Shown here: one piece after another, positions 26,581-35,195 of the stretch | Layout of the letters: each line of letters opens with the position of its first letter | How positions within the stretch are numbered: position 1 is the stretch's first letter | From: Mesobacillus jeotgali | GTDB lineage: Bacteria > Bacillota > Bacilli > Bacillales > Cytobacillaceae | DNA: 64,000 nucleotides | Assembly: GCF_900166585.1 (NCBI RefSeq) | Contig: NZ_FVZC01000009.1 | Span: 2,367,444-2,431,443 of the forward strand | Direction of reading: 5' to 3' | Program-made: the position numbers and the translations under genes | The notes under the pieces: model-generated | Seen by the model: the letters and a program-made list of their open reading frames with translations, nothing else | Told to the model about the DNA's origin: nothing | Database searches by the model: none

Positions 26581-26602
26581 TGTCTGACAGGATGGTCAGA
26601 CA
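26581..26602. promoter_or_regulatory. Palindrome upstream of mbcS (possible operator)
   Basis: TGTCTGAC, a 6-base spacer, then GTCAGACA: eight paired bases each side with no mismatch, 32 bases before the mbcS start. There is no T run on either strand, so an operator for a TetR- or FadR-like repressor is more likely than a terminator. Confidence 0.45.
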
Positions 26603-26692
26603 AGCTTCTTATCCCCACTTTCTATTATACAAAATTATTTAAAAATTAAAAATTATATGACAAAGTTATTTTAAAATAATTCACTCCCACAC

Positions 26693-26721
26693 AAAAAGAG
26701 CAGGGCATCTGCCCTGCTCCT
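26693..26721 (-). terminator. Terminator of the SASP gene
   Basis: GAGCAGGGCA / TGCCCTGCTC perfect stem followed on the minus strand by TTTTTGTG. Confidence 0.88.
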
Positions 26722-26746
26722 TGTAGCCATATTATTCTTTTTTTAA

Positions 26747-26953
26747 TTAGCGAGAGAATCCGCCACCAAGTTGTTGTTCAGCCATTTGAACCAAACGCTT
26801 AGTGATCTCTCCTCCTACAGAACCGTTAGCGCGAGAAGTAGTTTCTGCACCAAGGTTTACACCAAATTCAGTAGCGATTTCGTACTTCATTTGGTCAAGA
26901 GCTTGTTGTACTCCAGGAACTAGAAGTTGGTTTGAGTTGTTGTTGTTTGCCAT
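26747..26953 (-). CDS. Alpha/beta-type small acid-soluble spore protein
   Basis: Coats and protects spore DNA; made in the forespore and degraded by the GPR protease at germination. The 68-residue protein [19 protein letters not shown]... has both conserved regions: [19 protein letters not shown] with the GPR cleavage site (E-I-A), and [23 protein letters not shown]. The start follows AAGGAGGTGAAACAC. It occupies the place of sspA next to thiI. Confidence 0.96.
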   Translation of the reverse strand: MANNNNSNQLLVPGVQQALDQMKYEIATEFGVNLGAETTSRANGSVGGEITKRLVQMAEQQLGGGFSR

Positions 26954-26975
26954 GTGTTTCACCTCCTTGTGAGTA

Positions 26976-27006
26976 TAGAGTGTGTAAAAACACATGGCTT
27001 AATTCA
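26976..27006 (-). promoter_or_regulatory. Candidate SigG promoter of the SASP gene
   Basis: Minus strand TGAATT (27001-27006), 18 bases, then CACTCTA (26976-26982). This approximates the forespore SigG consensus (TGAATA, 17-18 bases, CATACTA) with mismatches and is at the expected distance from the gene. Confidence 0.5.
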
Positions 27007-27044
27007 AAACTTTAATTGGTAATTGTTCACATATTTTTAACAAT

Positions 27045-28253
27045 CTAGAATAAATCATCCATCGCTTCATCTGCCCTTTCAGAGGCCGGCTTGACGATGA
27101 TGCGCTCTGTTCCTTCCACAGCCCTCTGAATCATTTCCTCAAAGTCGAAATAGCTTTCAAAGTTTTGGACTTTATCCAGCTTTGGCTTTGTTTTCGGCGA
27201 CGAAGGGACAAAGACCGTGCAGCAATCTTCGAAGGGACGGATTGATATATCATGGGTATCGATGTCATGTGCGATATCCATGATTTGCAGCTTGTCCATT
27301 GTAATTAATGGCCGGATGATTGGCGTATTAGTGACTTCATTGATAGCATACATACTCTCAAGCGTCTGGCTCGCAACCTGCCCAAGACTTTCTCCGGTAA
27401 TGATGGCTAGAGCGCCCTGCTTTTCCCTGATTACATCCGTTATACGAAGCATGAGTCTTCTTGTTGTTGTCATTGTATAGTTTTCCGGGATTTGTTTGTG
27501 TATAGCCTGCTGGATTTCAGTGAATGGCACAATATGAAGTACGAAATGCCCGTTTACTTCAGCAAGCTTTTCAGAAAGGTCGATTACCTTCTGCTTGGCA
27601 CGCTCGCTTGTAAAAGGAGGGCTAAAAAAGTGGACGCCCTCTACTTCAAGTCCTCTTTTCATCGTCAGGTAGCCTGCAACAGGGCTGTCAATGCCGCCGG
27701 AAAGCATTAGCATTCCTTTACCTCCGGAGGCCGCTGGAAGCCCTCCTGCCCCCTTGATGATCTCAGCTGAAAGGTAGGCAGCTTCCTTCCTGATTTCAAT
27801 TTGAAGGTTAATATCAGGGTTCCTGACATCGACTTTCAGCCCTTCCACATTCCTCAGTATATGTCCGCCGAATTCTGAATTGATTTCATTTGTATCCAAC
27901 TCAAAAGTCTTGTCGGACCGTTTGGCTGTTATCTTAAACGTCTGTCCCGGTTTGTAGATGTTTCTGAAAAGCTCAAGTGCAGCATCCTTCATTTTTTCCA
28001 GGTCTTTCTCAACTTTAACTGCAGGACTGAAGGACTGGATCCCAAATATCTCCTTCAGCTTTTTTCCTATTTCAGCGCTGTCCTCACCGTTTAGAAGGAT
28101 GAACATCCTGTCACGTTCCGCTTTAATGGCTGCATTTGGATAATCACTCAATGCTCTTTTGATATTTTTTCTCAGGCGGTCAATGAATTTATTTCTGTTT
28201 CTTCCCTTAGTCGATATTTCTCCATATCGAACCAATATGCGGTCATACATCAT
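27045..28253 (-). CDS. thiI: tRNA 4-thiouridine sulfurtransferase ThiI
   Basis: Adenylates U8 of tRNA and transfers sulfur to make s4U. The 402-residue chain holds an N-terminal ferredoxin-like domain (MMYDRILVRYGEISTKGRNR), a THUMP domain to about residue 165, and the PP-loop domain with LMLSGGIDSPVAGYL near 185. The C-terminal rhodanese domain of the E. coli enzyme is absent, as in Bacillus, where a dedicated cysteine desulfurase supplies sulfur. That gene (nifS) is immediately upstream and overlaps by four bases (ATGA). Confidence 0.96.
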   Translation of the reverse strand: MMYDRILVRYGEISTKGRNRNKFIDRLRKNIKRALSDYPNAAIKAERDRMFILLNGEDSAEIGKKLKEIFGIQSFSPAVKVEKDLEKMKDAALELFRNIYKPGQTFKITAKRSDKTFELDTNEINSEFGGHILRNVEGLKVDVRNPDINLQIEIRKEAAYLSAEIIKGAGGLPAASGGKGMLMLSGGIDSPVAGYLTMKRGLEVEGVHFFSPPFTSERAKQKVIDLSEKLAEVNGHFVLHIVPFTEIQQAIHKQIPENYTMTTTRRLMLRITDVIREKQGALAIITGESLGQVASQTLESMYAINEVTNTPIIRPLITMDKLQIMDIAHDIDTHDISIRPFEDCCTVFVPSSPKTKPKLDKVQNFESYFDFEEMIQRAVEGTERIIVKPASERADEAMDDLF

Positions 28254-29395
28254 TTTTTTACAACCTCGCTTAAATGTTTTACAGTTTCGGCAATCGCCTT
28301 TGCCGTTATTTCTGCCTCTTCTAGTGTGTTGCTGTAGGTCAGGCTTACCCTGATCGCGCTTTCTGCTTCAGCGGCGGGAACTCCCATTTCCAGCAGCGTC
28401 TTGCTGGCTGCCTTTTTCTTTGATGAACACGCGCTTGTGGTCGATACATAAATATTTTTTTCTTCCAGTGCATGAACAAATGTTTCCGCCTTCAGTCCCT
28501 TTATGGAAAAATTCAGGATGTGGGGAGCACTGTTTACTTTCGGAGTGTGAATAGTGATTTCCTGGATTTGGCTAAGTTCATCCCTTAATCTTTCCATTGC
28601 CGACTCCATTTGATTCAGCTTTTCTTCTCTCTGTTCAAGTGTCATCCTTAGCGCCTTTGCCATGGCTACCATCCCTGCCACGTTTTCAGTTCCGCTGCGC
28701 TGCTTCCATTCCTGATTGCCGCCGGATAATAACGGAGACAGCCTGACACCTTCTTTAATAAACAAAGCTCCTGTCCCTTTCAGCCCATGAAATTTATGGC
28801 CGGAAATCGTTGATAAATGGACTCCTGCCTCGTAAAAGTCCAAAGGTACCTTGCCAATTCCCTGGACGAAATCAACATGAAAAAAAGCCTTTGGATACTT
28901 TTTCAGCTTCAGCCCAATCTCCTTGACTGGCTGTATGGTGCCTACTTCATTATTAACATGAATGACAGACACTAGGATCGTATCATCACGCAATTCTTTC
29001 TCGATTGATTCTGGACTGACAAAGCCGTTTTTATCCGGTTTGATATATGTTATTTCATATCCGAGCGATTCGAGCTGTACCATCGCGTTATGAACGGATG
29101 CGTGTTCTATGCTGGTGGTAATAATATGCCTGCCTCTTTCACGGTGAGCCATTGCAATTCCCTTTATTGCGAGATTATTGCTTTCTGTTCCTCCGGAGGT
29201 AAACAGTATTTCTGCTTCTTTAACCTTCAGCAGCCTGGCCACCTGGGAACGAGCCTGCTGAAGCAGCTTTTCTGCCTGGCCGCCGATTTTATGAAGAGAG
29301 GATGGATTCCCAAAGTACTCTTCAGATACCTTTACAAATGATTCCAATACTGGTTTATAAGGCTTAGTCGTTGCACTGTTGTCTAAATAAATCAT
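28250..29395 (-). CDS. nifZ: Cysteine desulfurase NifS/IscS type (ThiI partner)
   Basis: PLP-dependent removal of sulfur from cysteine, here for tRNA 4-thiouridine. 381 residues starting MIYLDNSATTKPYKPV at 29395, where GGGGGTTACCG precedes the ATG; a longer frame to 29458 has no SD. The PLP lysine is in TISGHKFHGLKGTGALF (near 206) and the active-site Cys in STTSACSSKKKAA (near 328), a short-loop group I desulfurase. Coupled to thiI by a four-base overlap. The symbol follows the B. subtilis gene at this place. Confidence 0.93.
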   Translation of the reverse strand: MIYLDNSATTKPYKPVLESFVKVSEEYFGNPSSLHKIGGQAEKLLQQARSQVARLLKVKEAEILFTSGGTESNNLAIKGIAMAHRERGRHIITTSIEHASVHNAMVQLESLGYEITYIKPDKNGFVSPESIEKELRDDTILVSVIHVNNEVGTIQPVKEIGLKLKKYPKAFFHVDFVQGIGKVPLDFYEAGVHLSTISGHKFHGLKGTGALFIKEGVRLSPLLSGGNQEWKQRSGTENVAGMVAMAKALRMTLEQREEKLNQMESAMERLRDELSQIQEITIHTPKVNSAPHILNFSIKGLKAETFVHALEEKNIYVSTTSACSSKKKAASKTLLEMGVPAAEAESAIRVSLTYSNTLEEAEITAKAIAETVKHLSEVVKK

Positions 29396-29626
29396 CGGTA
29401 ACCCCCTTGTCCAAAACCTTTTTAAAGGCCTTTTCGTACACTTTGCTATCTCAGCCAAAATAAAAACCGGCTTCCTCGGTTTTAAAAAAATATCTAAATT
29501 ATAACTGGAAAAGATTCATGAACAATGATGAAGCATCCTTTTGCTAACTAAAAATCATATCATAATAATTTTCGAATGAGAAATGTTGCAAAATTAAAAA
29601 TCCAATCCCTCGAATGAATCATTCGC

Positions 29627-29653
29627 AAAAAAACAGGCCTCCAAGCGGAGACC
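29627..29653 (-). terminator. Terminator of ezrA
   Basis: Minus-strand GGTCTCC, GCTT loop region, GGAGGCC, then TGTTTTTTT; begins about 10 bases beyond the ezrA stop codon. Confidence 0.82.
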
Positions 29654-29661
29654 ATGTTTCA

Positions 29662-31353
29662 TCACTGTTTTACGGACAGCATATTCTCAATCTTCTTCAA
29701 TGCGCCAGGTTCCACTTCCTCTATGGAAGTAGCTGCCTGTTCAAGTGCCTCACGGTAATCGTAATTCCTGAAATACTCTTCAGCTTCCCGCAATCCCCTC
29801 GCCACAGAAGGATATCGGCTGCGGTATCTGTTACCATATTGGATGACACGCTCAGCGAGCATGACGGTCTCGACGATTTCCTCTGTCGAAGCTTCAAGCT
29901 TTTCTACTGTCAGCACGGCAATTTCGAGATATTGCTGGACAGCAGGAATATCCAGTGGCTTTTGCTCAAGCTTTTCATTAACTTGTTTGATGCTTTCATT
30001 CGCGTCTTCCAGCAGGTATTTATATTCCTGTGACAGGCCAGGCATATTGCTCTTGGAAACGGTTCGGATCAGTTCGGAAATCTGTTTCGAGAGTCCTCTC
30101 ACTTTCTCCCTTGCCGCCATTTCGTCCTTCCTAAGAGCGCTAAGTTTTTCCATCAATTCTTTTTGCTCTTCGACAAGCTTATCAAGCTGCAGTTTTGCTT
30201 CTTCAAGCTCCACTTTGATCAGGCTTTGTGCTGTATCGTTTTCCGTGATTCTGTGGTCAATCAGCTCGAAGCGCTTAAGCAGACCCCTGAGCTGCTGTTC
30301 CACATGTGTTTGCGCAGATAGCTCTTTATCCGTTAAATGATAGCTCTCCTGGATATGCTTTGTTTCTTCCTTCAGTGTCTTGCTTTCAGTTATTGCTTTT
30401 ACGAGGATTTCTTTCGCAACATGCTCTGTATTTGTAATATATTGTTTTGCCAGTACTTCCTCTTCCAGAAGGTCAAATAATTTATCCAGCCGCTCCTTCA
30501 AACCCTGGATGCCCTGATCAGCGGTCTCTACATCGCCCTTCTCAAGCGAAGCAAGATGCTCACTCAATTCTTTGCTGATTTCTTCAATCTCGCTGTCAGC
30601 GTTCAAGTGGTTCAGAACATATCCCTGTTCCGTCATCTCTCTGACACCATCCTTAAGATCGCCGACCTGGGCTGGGATGGCCGACTGGCAATCATGCAGA
30701 AGTGCTGGAATGGATTCCATTTTCGCTGAAACCTGTTCAAGCAATGCCTGGATGGACAGCACCGTCTCCCTTGCTTCAAGGTAATTTCCATTCTCAGTCT
30801 TCTCATCAAACTCGATGAATTTGGCCTGAATTTGTTCCAGCATTGCTTCGAGGCTGGCCTCCGCGCTTCCATAGCTGTGGCGGTGAGTGAGAAGGTTCTT
30901 TTTACTTTCTCTGTAATGCTCCTTCAGCCCATCGATTTCCTCGCGGTTTTTTTCTTCACTTCCGACAAGCTCATTCAATTCCCCGAGAATTTTTTTGATT
31001 TTCTCCTCGGTTTCTGTAAGCTTACGGTCAATAACGGCAAGAGATTCCTTCGCCTTGCTGAATCTGTACTTATCGATATACTCTTCTGCATCAAACAGAT
31101 AATCCTCAATGCCGGGCAGCTTGGATGTTACAAGCTCATCCCACTCCTGGCGCCAGCGTTCGAAAAGCTCTTCTGTCTGCCCAGTCATGTTAAGCTGTTT
31201 TACCTTGGACATTTCATCCAGTACAGGCCGGTTCATGATATCGATTTTCCATGATTCATAGCGGTCGACCTCACTGTAGTATTTTCTTTTCATAAAATAT
31301 CCGATCAAAAAAACAATTATAAGTATAGCAATTCCGCCAATTATGTACTCCAT
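29662..31353 (-). CDS. ezrA: Septation ring formation regulator EzrA
   Basis: Membrane-anchored negative regulator of FtsZ ring assembly that also links division to wall synthesis. 563 residues, the family length: one N-terminal membrane helix (YIIGGIAILIIVFLIGYFM), KRKYYSEVDRYESWKIDIMNRPV, then almost continuous spectrin-like helical repeats and coiled coil. The C-terminal patch YGNRYRSRYPSVARGLREAEEYFRNYDYREAL corresponds to the conserved QNR-type region. Single gene with its own terminator. Confidence 0.96.
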   Translation of the reverse strand: MEYIIGGIAILIIVFLIGYFMKRKYYSEVDRYESWKIDIMNRPVLDEMSKVKQLNMTGQTEELFERWRQEWDELVTSKLPGIEDYLFDAEEYIDKYRFSKAKESLAVIDRKLTETEEKIKKILGELNELVGSEEKNREEIDGLKEHYRESKKNLLTHRHSYGSAEASLEAMLEQIQAKFIEFDEKTENGNYLEARETVLSIQALLEQVSAKMESIPALLHDCQSAIPAQVGDLKDGVREMTEQGYVLNHLNADSEIEEISKELSEHLASLEKGDVETADQGIQGLKERLDKLFDLLEEEVLAKQYITNTEHVAKEILVKAITESKTLKEETKHIQESYHLTDKELSAQTHVEQQLRGLLKRFELIDHRITENDTAQSLIKVELEEAKLQLDKLVEEQKELMEKLSALRKDEMAAREKVRGLSKQISELIRTVSKSNMPGLSQEYKYLLEDANESIKQVNEKLEQKPLDIPAVQQYLEIAVLTVEKLEASTEEIVETVMLAERVIQYGNRYRSRYPSVARGLREAEEYFRNYDYREALEQAATSIEEVEPGALKKIENMLSVKQ

Positions 31354-31556
31354 TATTATCCCCCTGGCCTCACATATTCCAAGTCCTGAATTCTTCTATA
31401 TAAAATCTCTTGATAAATGCGTGTATAATGTAATTATATTACCATGTTAACGACAATTTTTGACTATTAAATTCATATTTTTTGTTGAAATTGTCCGAAT
31501 TAGGCAGAATTAACTTGAATTAATGCCAAAGATTATACTTCAGGAGGTGTATTCTT

Positions 31557-32354
31557 ATGAAAGATGGACATGTCCACACAGCTTTTTGCCCACATGGATC
31601 AAACGACACAATGGATGATTATCTCCAAAGGGCCCTCCAGCTTGGCTACACTGAAATCACGTTTGCGGAGCATGCACCATTGCCGGAAAGTTTTATCGAC
31701 CCAACGCCATTAAAAGACAGCGCAATGAGATTTGATGATTTAAATGCTTATTTTGAAACAATTGCTGAGGCAAAAAAAAGGTATGAAGGAAAAATAAAAA
31801 TCAATGCTGGATTTGAGATTGATTTTATTGAAGGATATGAGAATGCCACCATCAATTTTTTGAACAAATTCGGATCGTTTATAGATGATGCGCTCCTATC
31901 GGTCCATTTTTTGAAAAATAATGCCGGTACATATGATTGCCTGGATTACAGTCCAGATTACTTTGGGGAAATGATCAAATCATATGGTTCCGTGGAAAAA
32001 GTCCATCAGCATTACTATCAAACTGTCATGAAATCCATCCTGGCCGATTTGGGCCCTTACAAGCCAAAAAGGATCGGCCATATGACCCTGGCCAATAAAT
32101 TCCGCCTTAAATACCCGATCAGTAATGAATGTACAAATGAAATCATTGAAATACTGGAAAAGGTTTCAGCACTTGGGTATGAACTTGATTATAACGGGGC
32201 CGGTACAGCGAAACCATTATGCCGTGAACCCTATCCTCCAGAATGGGTAATCAGCGAGGCCAAAAAGCGCCATATCAGGCTTGTATACGGATCCGATGCA
32301 CATCAGGCAAAGGAGCTCGGGCAGGGATTGGAATTTATGACAATAAAAAAATAA
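31557..32354 (+). CDS. hisJ: Histidinol-phosphatase HisJ (PHP family)
   Basis: Dephosphorylates L-histidinol phosphate in histidine biosynthesis. PHP-domain metal-dependent phosphatase of 265 residues: DGHVHTAFCPHG at the start (H-x-H ligands), FAEHAPLP, GFEIDFIEGYE, SVHFLK, RIGHMTL and GSDAHQAKELG at the end complete the metal site. The other his genes are elsewhere, as in B. subtilis (YtvP). SD AGGAGGTG precedes the ATG. Confidence 0.94.
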   Translation: MKDGHVHTAFCPHGSNDTMDDYLQRALQLGYTEITFAEHAPLPESFIDPTPLKDSAMRFDDLNAYFETIAEAKKRYEGKIKINAGFEIDFIEGYENATINFLNKFGSFIDDALLSVHFLKNNAGTYDCLDYSPDYFGEMIKSYGSVEKVHQHYYQTVMKSILADLGPYKPKRIGHMTLANKFRLKYPISNECTNEIIEILEKVSALGYELDYNGAGTAKPLCREPYPPEWVISEAKKRHIRLVYGSDAHQAKELGQGLEFMTIKK

Positions 32355-32381
32355 GGAAACCGGCCTGCATACCGGTTTCCT
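32354..32381. terminator. Terminator between hisJ and refZ
   Basis: AGGAAACCGG and CCGGTTTCCT, a 10 bp stem overlapping both convergent gene ends. Confidence 0.82.
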
Positions 32382-33015
32382 ATATGTTAATCAACATTTT
32401 TTGATGGGATTGCTGCTCATGACAGAGGGCTCCTTTGATCCACTGTGAAATTTCAAGACTGTATTTGTCCGCAAAGTATTTTTCATGCGGCTGGACATGA
32501 AGGACCTCTGTAACATAATGTGTATTCAAGTAAGGCATCTGCAGCAAGCCTTTCAGCTGCAGGATACTATACTGGATTGAATGTTTTTTGAATTCTCCGT
32601 TCTCGATTCCGCTTTCAAGCACCCTTTTAAGCATATAGCGTTCTTTTACATGGTAGGTCGACATAATTTCCCTGACAACCTGAGAGTCTATCGTCATTTC
32701 TCTTAATATGAACCTTGTCAATTGGATATTTTCACTCTGGTACCTTAACACATTGCCAACCATTGCATTCAGACAGACCTCGGCACCATATTCAAGAAAC
32801 GAATAACCTTTTTCCAACTCTTTTATATAGTTTTCGAAAAAGGCAGTAAAGCAATTTTCGAGGAGTCCTTTTTTATTCTGGAAGTAGTATGAGATATTCG
32901 CTGCATTTACGTCTGCCCTTGCTGCAATATCCCTCACTGATGTTCCATTGAACCCCTTCGTATTGAATAAGTAGATGGCCGCATCAATAATTGCAGCTTT
33001 TGAATTTTTTCTCAT
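32380..33015 (-). CDS. refZ: TetR-fold regulator RefZ (YttP)
   Basis: In B. subtilis RefZ binds motifs around the origin and helps time and place FtsZ and capture the chromosome at the forespore septum, acting as a DNA-binding effector rather than a classic repressor. The 211-residue protein has an N-terminal TetR helix-turn-helix, IDAAIYLFNTKGFNGTSVRDIAARADVNAANISYYFQNKKGLLE, with a mostly helical C-terminal domain. Start at 33015 because GGGGCGGAGAA precedes it. Located between hisJ and ytsP as in B. subtilis, which supports the assignment. Confidence 0.88.
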   Translation of the reverse strand: MRKNSKAAIIDAAIYLFNTKGFNGTSVRDIAARADVNAANISYYFQNKKGLLENCFTAFFENYIKELEKGYSFLEYGAEVCLNAMVGNVLRYQSENIQLTRFILREMTIDSQVVREIMSTYHVKERYMLKRVLESGIENGEFKKHSIQYSILQLKGLLQMPYLNTHYVTEVLHVQPHEKYFADKYSLEISQWIKGALCHEQQSHQKMLINI

Positions 33016-33168
33016 TTCTCCGCCCCTCACTTTCCTCGAATCACTCTATAGTTAACCTTTCTGGGAATCCTGCAAAATTCCTTTATAAAAAGCTCGACAA
33101 AGTCTCCATTGTTTCGCCGATTTTTGATACAATATAGAGTAAAACTTCATGAATGAGGGGGAATAACG

Positions 33169-33648
33169 ATGTTTAACGTCGAAACATACAGCGACAGCCG
33201 CGAAAAAAATTACGATTTGGTCATTAAACAGCTTAAGGCACTGATAGAGGATGAAAAGAATGCCATTGCAAATCTGAGTAATGCTTCTGCTCTATTGAAC
33301 CAGTTCCTCGACCGCGTCAACTGGGTCGGTTTTTACTTGATGGAGGATGGAGAACTTGTCCTCGGACCATTCCAGGGACTTCCTGCATGTGTAAGAATCC
33401 CGCTCGGAAAAGGAGTCTGCGGGACTTCAGCTTCTAAAAAAGAAACAGTACGGGTCGAAGATGTCCATGCGTTCCCTGGTCACATCGCCTGTGATGCCGC
33501 TTCTCAATCCGAGATTGTCATACCAATCATCAAAGATGGAAACTTGATCGGCGTCCTTGATATTGACTCTCCGGAAAAAAATCGTTTTGATGAATTGGAC
33601 CAGCAGAAGCTGGAGGAATTCGTTGAAGTACTGGTGCAGTATATTTAA
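33169..33648 (+). CDS. ytsP: Free methionine-(R)-sulfoxide reductase, GAF domain (YtsP)
   Basis: Reduces free methionine-R-sulfoxide. Single GAF domain of 159 residues with the three cysteines of fRMsr enzymes: LPACVRIPLGKGVCGTSA supplies two (near 84 and 94) and HIACDAASQSEIVIP the third (near 118). NWVGFYL and GVLDIDSP are family motifs. The neighbour across the shared terminator is methionine gamma-lyase, so methionine chemistry is a local theme. SD GAGGGGGAA. Confidence 0.93.
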   Translation: MFNVETYSDSREKNYDLVIKQLKALIEDEKNAIANLSNASALLNQFLDRVNWVGFYLMEDGELVLGPFQGLPACVRIPLGKGVCGTSASKKETVRVEDVHAFPGHIACDAASQSEIVIPIIKDGNLIGVLDIDSPEKNRFDELDQQKLEEFVEVLVQYI

Positions 33649-33663
33649 TAGAGAGCATAGTGA

Positions 33664-33696
33664 AACCCTCCCGGTTATGGCCGGGAGGTTTTTTTA
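33664..33696. terminator. Terminator between ytsP and megL
   Basis: AACCTCCCGG-type arms (ACCCTCCCGG / CCGGGAGGTT) with seven T's on the plus strand. Confidence 0.85.
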
Positions 33697-33713
33697 TAAT
33701 GATTGATAACTGC

Positions 33714-34925
33714 TTAAATCGTTCCTGTCTCCATTGCGCTTTCCTTCCTTACTGCCTCAAATGCCATCTCAAGGTCATCCCTTAGGTCTTCCCAGGCTTC
33801 CAGACCAACTGAAAGCCTTAACATGTTTTCTTTAATCCCCATCTTTTCTCTTGATTCTTGCGGAACCACAGCATGTGTCATTGTTGACGGGTGCTGGATC
33901 AATGTTTCTGCATCACCCAGGCTGACTGCTATTTTTATGAGTTTTAATTTGTTGATAAATGCTTGAGCCTCTTTCTTGCCGCCTTTTATGTTGAAAGAGA
34001 TCAAACCCCCTGGCTTGCGCATTTGCTTTTTTGCAATTGCGTAATCAGGATGTTTAGGATCACCCGGAAAGATGACCTCCTCAACTGCTGGATGATCGGA
34101 TAGAAAGGCGGCCAATTTTTCAGCATTATCACAATGCCGGTCCATCCTCACAGGCAGCGTCTTCAAGCCGCGAAGCAGCAGCCAGGCATCAAATGGTGAA
34201 ATTACACCGCCGATATCCTTTTGGGTAGTCATAGCAATCTTTGACATAATTTCCTTCGGGCCAACTGCTAGACCAGCGATGACATCCCCGTGTCCGCAAA
34301 TATATTTCGTTGCGCTGTGGATGACAAAATCGCAGCCAAGCTCTAAAGGATTTTGCAGATACGGAGAACTGAAAGTGTTATCAACAACGACCGGAATTCC
34401 TTTTTCTTTCGCGACATCTGCCACCATTTCCAGGTCAACCAGTCTCATAGTCGGGTTAATCGGTGTTTCAATATAGATGACTCTTGTCTCCGGGGTAATA
34501 GCAGCCAGCACATCTTCTCTAGACGACATCATGGAGAAATCGTGATTGATATCATACTTTTCTTTCATAAGCTGCAATAGACCAAATGTACAGCCATACA
34601 CACCCTGTGAACAAAGAATATGATCGCCTGATCTGGTCAGTGCCACTAAAATCGCCGAAACAGCAGCCATTCCCGAACCAAATGCGAGGGCTTTTTCTCC
34701 TTTTTCTATCACTGCCATCCGTTCTTCGAGCATCGCAACAGTTGGATTTCCCAGACGTGAATAAATGAATCCTTCTTCCTCCCCGGCAAAGCGCCTTTCT
34801 CCTTGCTCAGCCGTTTCAAAAGTGAATGTACTGGTTTGAAATAACGGAGGAGCAAGACTTCCCCTGAATTCGTCCGATTTATAGCCTGCATGGATTACTT
34901 CTGTTTCGAATCTTTTCTCTCCCAT
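33714..34925 (-). CDS. megL: Methionine gamma-lyase
   Basis: PLP enzyme of the Cys/Met-metabolism family that cleaves methionine to methanethiol, 2-oxobutyrate and ammonia. 403 residues. PLP lysine in HSATKYICGHGDVIAG (near 210). The substrate loop GVYGCTFGLL keeps the Tyr-Gly-Cys-Thr of methionine gamma-lyases (Cys116 in the Pseudomonas enzyme), where gamma-synthases and cystathionine lyases normally lack the Cys; this is why I call MGL. A perfect-consensus cre in the leader points to strong catabolite repression. Confidence 0.87.
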   Translation of the reverse strand: MGEKRFETEVIHAGYKSDEFRGSLAPPLFQTSTFTFETAEQGERRFAGEEEGFIYSRLGNPTVAMLEERMAVIEKGEKALAFGSGMAAVSAILVALTRSGDHILCSQGVYGCTFGLLQLMKEKYDINHDFSMMSSREDVLAAITPETRVIYIETPINPTMRLVDLEMVADVAKEKGIPVVVDNTFSSPYLQNPLELGCDFVIHSATKYICGHGDVIAGLAVGPKEIMSKIAMTTQKDIGGVISPFDAWLLLRGLKTLPVRMDRHCDNAEKLAAFLSDHPAVEEVIFPGDPKHPDYAIAKKQMRKPGGLISFNIKGGKKEAQAFINKLKLIKIAVSLGDAETLIQHPSTMTHAVVPQESREKMGIKENMLRLSVGLEAWEDLRDDLEMAFEAVRKESAMETGTI

Positions 34926-34945
34926 TCCTATTCCTCCTATATAAT

Positions 34946-34959
34946 TGTAAGCGTTTACA
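34946..34959 (-). promoter_or_regulatory. cre (CcpA operator) upstream of megL
   Basis: TGTAAGCGTTTACA is near-palindromic and fits every position of the cre consensus TGWNANCGNTNWCA. It lies 20 bases before the start codon, so binding would block elongation. Confidence 0.82.
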
Positions 34960-35029
34960 AAATACCCTCATAATCAGGATATGATAATTACCCTAATATG
35001 GAAAGTGATTTCCCTTGCATCAGCTGAAA

Positions 35030-35195
35030 AAGTCCTGCAGTCCATTAAATAGGAAAAGCACCCATTTCAAATCGAACAGCCCATTATAGATAAAACATTG
35101 ATTTTGATATCCTGTATCCGATTAATAGAAAAAGCACTGATTTCAAACTCATGCAGGACATAAATAGAAAAAGCACTCATTTCTGAGTGCTTGTA
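35030..35195. repeat. 38-39 bp repeat, four copies, overlapping the dgcP terminator
   Basis: Units centred on AATAGAAAAAGCACTGATTT at about 35048, 35086 (diverged), 35124 and 35163, each followed by TCAAAC-type and CTGCAGG-type segments. The last copy overlaps the dgcP 3' end and forms its terminator hairpin. Confidence 0.75.
35168..35192 (-). terminator. Terminator overlapping the dgcP 3' end
   Basis: AGCACTCA / TGAGTGCT 8 bp stem around TTTC; minus strand continues TTTTTCTATTT. The stem includes the last codons and stop of dgcP. Confidence 0.8.

Noticed and set aside
29843..30340. 165-codon frame antisense to ezrA
   Set aside because: Serine-rich shadow of the coiled-coil gene on the other strand; no SD.
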